Assembly: GCF_004005495.1 (NCBI RefSeq) | Contig: NZ_RZYA01000028.1 | Span: forward strand, 1-64,000 | Reading direction: 5' to 3' | Origin: Streptomyces antnestii | GTDB lineage: Bacteria > Actinomycetota > Actinomycetes > Streptomycetales > Streptomycetaceae | DNA length: 64,000 nucleotides | In this document: piece after piece, positions 59,822 to 64,000 of the stretch | Layout of the letters: the number at the start of each line of letters is the position of its first letter | How positions within the stretch are numbered: position 1 is the first letter of the stretch | Program-made: the position numbers and the translations under genes | The notes under the pieces: generated by a model | What the model saw: the letters and a program-made list of their open reading frames with translations, nothing else | What the model was told of the DNA's origin: nothing | Databases searched by the model: none

Positions 59822-61009
59822 GTGGCACACAGCTTGGCGGTCCGGCCCGCGAACGGGCGGCGGACGTGGACCGTGATCGACGAGAAGTACCGGACTATCG
59901 CGCCGGTTGAGGACTGGCTGGAGGCCCATCGGCAGCTGTGGTCACCGAACACGGTCCGCGGCTATGCGACCTCGCTGGCCCAGTGGTGGACGTTCCTCGA
60001 ACAGCGTGATGAGACCGGAAGGTGGGGCGATCTCGGGGTCCCGGCGGTCGCGGGGTTCCTGTCCTGGCTGCGCAACGGCCGCACCGTCGAGCACACCCTG
60101 GTCGAGCCCGAACAGGCCCCGGAAAACGGGACGTTGGAGGCGCGACTGGCCGCGCTGATCTCCTTCTACCGCTGGCAGGAGGCGGTCTTCTCGGTGCCAG
60201 TCGCGGGCCGACTCATGCGCGGGACACCGCGCCGGGCCCCGGCCCGGGGCCTGCTCGCGCACCTGGACGCCCGCACCGCTCCCGCGCCGTCCTCGCTGGT
60301 CAGGGTCCGGCACCAGCGGCATCGCGGGCGCCCTCCGCTGCTTCTGCCCGCCGAGATCCAGGCGATCCTGGACGGCTGCGCGATGCCGGACGCCACGGTC
60401 GGCGACTGGAGAGGGAACCTGCGCGACCGGCTTCTGTTCGCTTTGCTCGCGGAGACCGGCATGCGCCTGGGAGAGGCCCTCGGTCTGCGGATCTGCGACT
60501 TCGTCATGGGCCGCGGCTCCACTCCCTATGTCGAGATCGTGCCGCGCGAGGACAACACGAACGGTGCCAGGGTGAAGATGATGCGCCCCCGACGGGTCTA
60601 TGTCGGCTGCGACCTGGAGCGACTGTTCGCCGACTACCTCACCCACCTCGCCTGCCGGGCCGCCGAGTTCGGCATCGAGATCGAAACCGGATCTCCGTTG
60701 CTGGTGAACCTGGAACGGCCGCCGCTGCTGGCTGCCCTGCGCGAGGGCACGGTGCGGGACAAGGTGTCCGCCCTGCGCAAGAAGCGCATCGGACCGGCCT
60801 CCTGGACGCCGCACTGGTTCCGCCACAGCCACGCGACCGCGCTGCTGCTGGCCGGGACGCCTGAGTGGGTGGTCTCCCGCCGCCTCGGTCACGCACACGT
60901 GCAGACCACGCTCGACCTCTACGGCTGGGTCCGCGAGGACGAGGCCCTGCGGGCCGCGGCGAACTGGAAGTCGTACATCTCCGCCTGGCAGGTCGACGAT
61001 GGCCGGTGA
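59822..61009 (+). CDS. tnpA: Tyrosine recombinase TnpA of Tn554-like transposon
   Basis: This 395-residue protein has an N-terminal SAM-like DNA-binding domain (LWSPNTVRGYATSLAQWWTF) and a catalytic domain with Arg in TGMRLGEALGL, HxxR in HWFRHSHATALLL and the terminal LGHAHVQTTLDLYGW with His and catalytic Tyr. This is a complete active-site set. GTG 59822 is chosen over the TTG at 59780; the ribosome binding site is weak. The stop overlaps tnpB by 11 bases. Confidence 0.85.
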   Translation: MAHSLAVRPANGRRTWTVIDEKYRTIAPVEDWLEAHRQLWSPNTVRGYATSLAQWWTFLEQRDETGRWGDLGVPAVAGFLSWLRNGRTVEHTLVEPEQAPENGTLEARLAALISFYRWQEAVFSVPVAGRLMRGTPRRAPARGLLAHLDARTAPAPSSLVRVRHQRHRGRPPLLLPAEIQAILDGCAMPDATVGDWRGNLRDRLLFALLAETGMRLGEALGLRICDFVMGRGSTPYVEIVPREDNTNGARVKMMRPRRVYVGCDLERLFADYLTHLACRAAEFGIEIETGSPLLVNLERPPLLAALREGTVRDKVSALRKKRIGPASWTPHWFRHSHATALLLAGTPEWVVSRRLGHAHVQTTLDLYGWVREDEALRAAANWKSYISAWQVDDGR

Positions 61010-63155
61010 ACAGCGTCATCTGCACACAGCCGGCGACGAGGATCCGTTCTGGCGGCTCTGGCGGGAGCTGCCCGAGCCCTGGAAGGGGCCGGTGATCGGC
61101 GACGGCATCGACGACTGGGAGAAGATCACCGAGAACGGCGACCGCCGCATCGACCTGACCGGTCTGCCCAACCTGATCGCTGCCGAACTGGCCTGGATGG
61201 CGCACTGGCAGGCGATGGACGGGACCCGCTCGTCGGTGCTGGGCACCAACCAGTTCGCGAACATCCTGCGCCGGGCGATCCTCGACAACCATCCCTTCCC
61301 GACGTCGATCCGGTCCATGGACTGGGAGACGGCAGCCGCCTTGCAGCGGTGGTTCTATGCCACTCGCTGGGGCCGACTCATTCCCCGCGGCAGCGTCGCC
61401 CGACTGCGGGTGATCTTCCGCTTCAGCCGCCTCGCCCTGCTCGCCCGCTGTTCGGACGGGCCCTGGTGGACTCTGGACGAGTGGCATCCGCGATGCGACC
61501 CGCGCATCCCGCTGGCCGAGCATGAACCCCAGGCTCACTACGGCTGTTCACCCTCGAAGATCGCGCATTCGTGGCTGCGGGAGGCGGTCAAGTGGTGGCT
61601 TGGCACCCAGATGGAAGCGGGCGTCCTGCGCTGGACGACCGTGAGCCAGGACAGGATGCAGGACATCTTGCGCTTCGACCGCTGGCTGAACACCTTCCCT
61701 GACCCGGTGGATGTCCTGGGAGATCCCGCTCACGCGGTCCAACTCGCCGCCGCCTTCCGGCGCTGGGTCTCCGACCCTGCCAACCGGATTCAGCGCGAGA
61801 GTGACCAGCGGTTCGCCCACAAACCCGTCCACCCGCGCCAGATCAACGACGACCTGCGGGCCGTCGCCGAGCTGTTCGCGTTCGTCGCGGCCAACCCCGC
61901 CGAGGCTCGCCAGGTCCTCGGACCGCACCCCTGGTCCCGGGTCACGGACGCGCATGCGGCCGGCTGGTTCCGCCAGGTCTCCCGGATCCCGCACCAGCGG
62001 GAACTCAACGACGAGCACTACGTCGACGACCACGCCCTCGCGCAGATCCCCGCCGCCCTGCCCCTGCTCGGGCTCGCCCGCAACGAGCAGATGCTTCTCA
62101 CCCGAGGCGAGGGACAGCAGGTCACCGCCCGCGGCTTTGACGACCCGCAGGCCATGCGCATGATCCTGCTGCAGATCCTCACTGGCCGGCGGTCCAGCGA
62201 GATCCGGACCTGCCTTTTCGACTGCCTATCTCCGGTCCCCGACCGGGCGGTCGACGCCGCCGAGGGAGAACAGATCGCCCGCTTCCATTACGCACAAAGC
62301 AAGATCGATATCGCGCCGGACAACATCCTCGTCGATGCCGAGGTCGTCGCGGTCATCGAGGAACAGCGGCAGTGGATCCGCGATCACTTTTCAGGCATCA
62401 CCCCGCGTCACCTCTTCATGCAGCGGACCGGCAACCGTCAGGGCGACAAGCCCTACCCGTCGGGCACCTACAACTGGATGCTCCGCGAATTCAGCAAGAC
62501 CGTGAAGATCACCGATAGCAAGGGCAAGCCCGTCGGGCTCAGCCACACCCACCGCTTCCGCCACACCAAGCTGACCCGACTCGCTGAACTCGGCCTGCCC
62601 GTCCATGTGTTGATGCGCTATGCCGGGCATGCCACCCCGTCGATGACGATGCACTACGTCGCCGCCCGCCAGGAACACGCCGAGCAGGCATTCCTGGCCA
62701 CCTCGAAGCTCCGGGCGGACGGCACCCACGTGGTCTTCTCCCGCGACGACCACGACAGTCTTCACCTGTTCAACAGGGCTGACCGGTTCCTGCCCCACGG
62801 CTGGTGCATGCTGCCGCCCCTGCAGACCTGTGACAAGGGAAATGCCTGCCTGACCTGCTCGGTCTTCGTCACCGATGCCTCCCACCAGCCCGCGCTGGAG
62901 CGGCAGCTGGCCGAGACCGAGGCCCTGATCAACCGCAGCACCACCTCATTCCAGGAACGGCACGGCCGCCCGATGCCCGAGGACAACGTCTGGCTGCTGC
63001 AACGGCGGGCTGAGCACGCGGCCCTCACGAAGCTGCTGGATACCATCCGCTCCAAGCCCGGCCGAGCAGTCCAGGGCGCCGGCTGCGGCACCGCCCCCAG
63101 CGGCCCCGTCCCTCTCACCCTCGACCTCGACCGCCACCGAAGGACCCGGCCATGA
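60999..63155 (+). CDS. tnpB: Tyrosine recombinase TnpB of Tn554-like transposon
   Basis: This 718-residue protein has a long N-terminal part, then the catalytic domain: Arg in TGRRSSEIRTC, HxxR in SHTHRFRHTKLTR, GHATPSMTMHY with the terminal Tyr. A Cys-rich stretch follows (MLPPLQTCDKGNACLTC), typical of TnpB-type integrases. ATG 60999 overlaps tnpA. In Tn554 both recombinases are needed for integration and excision. Confidence 0.85.
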   Translation: MAGEQRHLHTAGDEDPFWRLWRELPEPWKGPVIGDGIDDWEKITENGDRRIDLTGLPNLIAAELAWMAHWQAMDGTRSSVLGTNQFANILRRAILDNHPFPTSIRSMDWETAAALQRWFYATRWGRLIPRGSVARLRVIFRFSRLALLARCSDGPWWTLDEWHPRCDPRIPLAEHEPQAHYGCSPSKIAHSWLREAVKWWLGTQMEAGVLRWTTVSQDRMQDILRFDRWLNTFPDPVDVLGDPAHAVQLAAAFRRWVSDPANRIQRESDQRFAHKPVHPRQINDDLRAVAELFAFVAANPAEARQVLGPHPWSRVTDAHAAGWFRQVSRIPHQRELNDEHYVDDHALAQIPAALPLLGLARNEQMLLTRGEGQQVTARGFDDPQAMRMILLQILTGRRSSEIRTCLFDCLSPVPDRAVDAAEGEQIARFHYAQSKIDIAPDNILVDAEVVAVIEEQRQWIRDHFSGITPRHLFMQRTGNRQGDKPYPSGTYNWMLREFSKTVKITDSKGKPVGLSHTHRFRHTKLTRLAELGLPVHVLMRYAGHATPSMTMHYVAARQEHAEQAFLATSKLRADGTHVVFSRDDHDSLHLFNRADRFLPHGWCMLPPLQTCDKGNACLTCSVFVTDASHQPALERQLAETEALINRSTTSFQERHGRPMPEDNVWLLQRRAEHAALTKLLDTIRSKPGRAVQGAGCGTAPSGPVPLTLDLDRHRRTRP

Positions 63156-63577
63156 CCGACGCTCGCACCAAGCGCACCCAGACACTGGCCGCCGCAGCGA
63201 AGGCGAAGTCTCAGGCCAAGTCGGAGGCGGCGGAGAAGGCGATCCGCACCCTGGTCAAACGCGGCGAGCCCATCACCTTCCAGGCCGTCCAGCGCGAGGC
63301 CAACGTCTCCCACGCCTTCCTCTATAACCACCCCGACCTGCGAGAACGCATCGAACGACTCCGGGCCCAAACCCGGCCGGTCCCCGCACCGACGCCTCCG
63401 GCCGACGAGCAGAGCACCCTCGCTCTCGCGCTGACAGGCCAGATCACCCGCCTGAAGAAGCAGCACCGAGAAGAAGTACAAGCTCTGCGTGACGCGCTCG
63501 AACAAGCCCACGGCGAGAATCTCGACCTCCGACGCGAACTCGCCCGCCGCGGCGGAGACGCAGCAGTCCCTCAGTGA
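63152..63577 (+). CDS. tnpC: TnpC-like small protein of Tn554-like transposon
   Basis: This 141-residue protein has a basic N-terminus (KRTQTLAAAAKAKSQAKSEA), a helix-turn-helix-like stretch (ITFQAVQREANVSHAFLYNH) and a coiled coil (QHREEVQALRDALEQAHGEN). This matches the DUF6262/TnpC proteins of Tn554-type transposons, which help set the orientation or efficiency of transposition. ATG 63152 overlaps the tnpB stop by four bases. Confidence 0.8.
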   Translation: MTDARTKRTQTLAAAAKAKSQAKSEAAEKAIRTLVKRGEPITFQAVQREANVSHAFLYNHPDLRERIERLRAQTRPVPAPTPPADEQSTLALALTGQITRLKKQHREEVQALRDALEQAHGENLDLRRELARRGGDAAVPQ

Positions 63578-63978
63578 CGGCCCAACCGATCAGCCAACCA
63601 TGCGGCATGCTGACGGATTCGGGAGAGATCGTCAGAAAAATAGCTCTCCCAGCCCTCGTCCAGCCTCTTCCAGGCCACCGGCTGCCCGGCCTCCGGGACA
63701 AACGAGACTGCGGCATCAATGACAGCGGCATACGACAGCCCGAGAGTGACCGGCCAGTCCGGGTGAAAGGAGCGAACCGCAACCGCTGCCGGCTCGGGCA
63801 GCAGTTCCACCCGAAGGCCCGTCTCCTCGACAAGTTCTCGGGCCGCACCCTCACGCGGTGTCTCCCCGGCCTCGACCTTCCCTCCCGGAGGAACCCAATC
63901 CCGCCAACGGTGCTTCACCAACACCACCCGGGCAAGATCCTTGTCGAACACCCAGACCTCGGCCGCAAGAGGCTCCAT
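63571..63978 (-). CDS. NUDIX hydrolase
   Basis: This 135-residue protein starts MEPLAAEVWVFDKDLARVVL. The Nudix box VEAGETPREGAARELVEETG is complete. ATG 63978 follows AGGGACAG. It converges with tnpC and overlaps it by seven bases. It may be transposon cargo or host DNA; the right edge of the window is too close to tell. The substrate is unknown. Confidence 0.88.
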   Translation of the reverse strand: MEPLAAEVWVFDKDLARVVLVKHRWRDWVPPGGKVEAGETPREGAARELVEETGLRVELLPEPAAVAVRSFHPDWPVTLGLSYAAVIDAAVSFVPEAGQPVAWKRLDEGWESYFSDDLSRIRQHAAWLADRLGRH

Positions 63979-64000
63979 CTGTCCCTGCCGGGCAGCAGCC

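Larger units (their letters stand above)
59711..63580 (+). mobile_element. Tn554-like transposon (left part and recombinase operon)
   Basis: Three overlapping genes encode two tyrosine recombinases of unequal length and a small basic coiled-coil protein, the tnpA-tnpB-tnpC layout of Tn554. The element cuts istB at its left end. The right end is not located; cargo may continue beyond the window, and the NUDIX gene at 63571-63978 may belong to it. Confidence 0.7.

Overview
The window is high-GC actinobacterial DNA, almost certainly Streptomyces. GTG starts are frequent, four-base stop/start overlaps (ATGA or GTGA) are common, and several families are typical of Streptomyces (DUF5999, DUF6415, DUF5753 XRE regulators, DUF6879, DUF2637). 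I see no rRNA, tRNA or core housekeeping operon. Mobile-element remnants, broken genes and antiviral genes dominate, so this reads as an accessory region or defence island on a chromosome arm or large plasmid.

Layout. 0-4.3 kb: part of a conjugative/integrative element (DUF2637 membrane protein and an FtsK-type translocase) beside a GGTCAC repeat cluster. 4.7-5.2 kb: a Phd/ParE toxin-antitoxin pair. 5.2-8.6 kb: a radical SAM gene apparently split by an oxidoreductase/LysR pair, downstream of a zinc-ribbon and a DUF6415 gene. 8.8-10.5 kb: a three-gene XRE(DUF5753)/DUF6879 set closed by a strong terminator. 10.5-11.7 kb: a frameshifted collagen-like gene, an ISL3 transposase scrap and a broken aldo/keto reductase. 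11.7-18.8 kb: a coordinated nucleotide-chemistry cluster (thymidylate-synthase-like enzyme with a cytosine-type active-site Asp, NDP-kinase-like protein, radical SAM enzyme, DEDDh exonuclease, P-loop kinase, small conserved proteins) facing an XRE-TPR regulator across a perfect 17-bp palindrome, followed by a NUDIX gene.

19.6-22.1 kb: a predicted signalling pair, a small membrane protein and a P-loop NTPase that share a short V-x-x-G-D-x-N motif. 22-27.4 kb: decayed kinase and DnaE2-like fragments, a three-gene XRE/sigma-4-like operon and a 182-bp MITE. 27.7-36.6 kb: a three-gene restriction-modification-like system (SNF2 helicase with a C-terminal DUF3883 nuclease-like domain, DUF1156 Zn-ribbon DNA methylase, DUF499 ATPase). 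36.7-37.2 kb: a scar made of pieces homologous to two other genes of the window. 39.8-45.6 kb: a type II CBASS locus (CD-NTase, E2-E1 Cap2, JAB Cap3) with a divergent membrane SAVED-like effector and, next to it, a truncated Cap4-like nuclease-SAVED gene. 45.8-46.4 kb: an IS256 transposase scrap fused to a degenerate, cas-less I-E-like CRISPR array.

46.5-58.2 kb: a membrane protein, a helicase with helicase-associated repeats, a frameshifted DUF4145 gene, a ribbon-helix-helix protein with two matching palindromes, a small membrane protein, a five-module zinc-ribbon/GIY-YIG-like protein, a PD-(D/E)XK-DUF2075 nuclease-helicase, an EVE-like/DUF3883 protein and a SAM methyltransferase. 58.3-64 kb: an IS256 remnant, an IS21 istB gene cut by a Tn554-type transposon (tnpA, tnpB, tnpC), and a NUDIX gene at the edge.

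Together the intact genes suggest layered anti-phage functions: modification-linked restriction, cyclic-nucleotide abortive infection, a possible amyloid-type NTPase/membrane pair, a modified-DNA nuclease, nuclease-helicases and a toxin-antitoxin pair. The 11.7-17.3 kb cluster is the least explained, and I predict it makes or handles a 5-substituted cytosine nucleotide. Functional calls come from motifs and family resemblance read by eye; no database search was possible.
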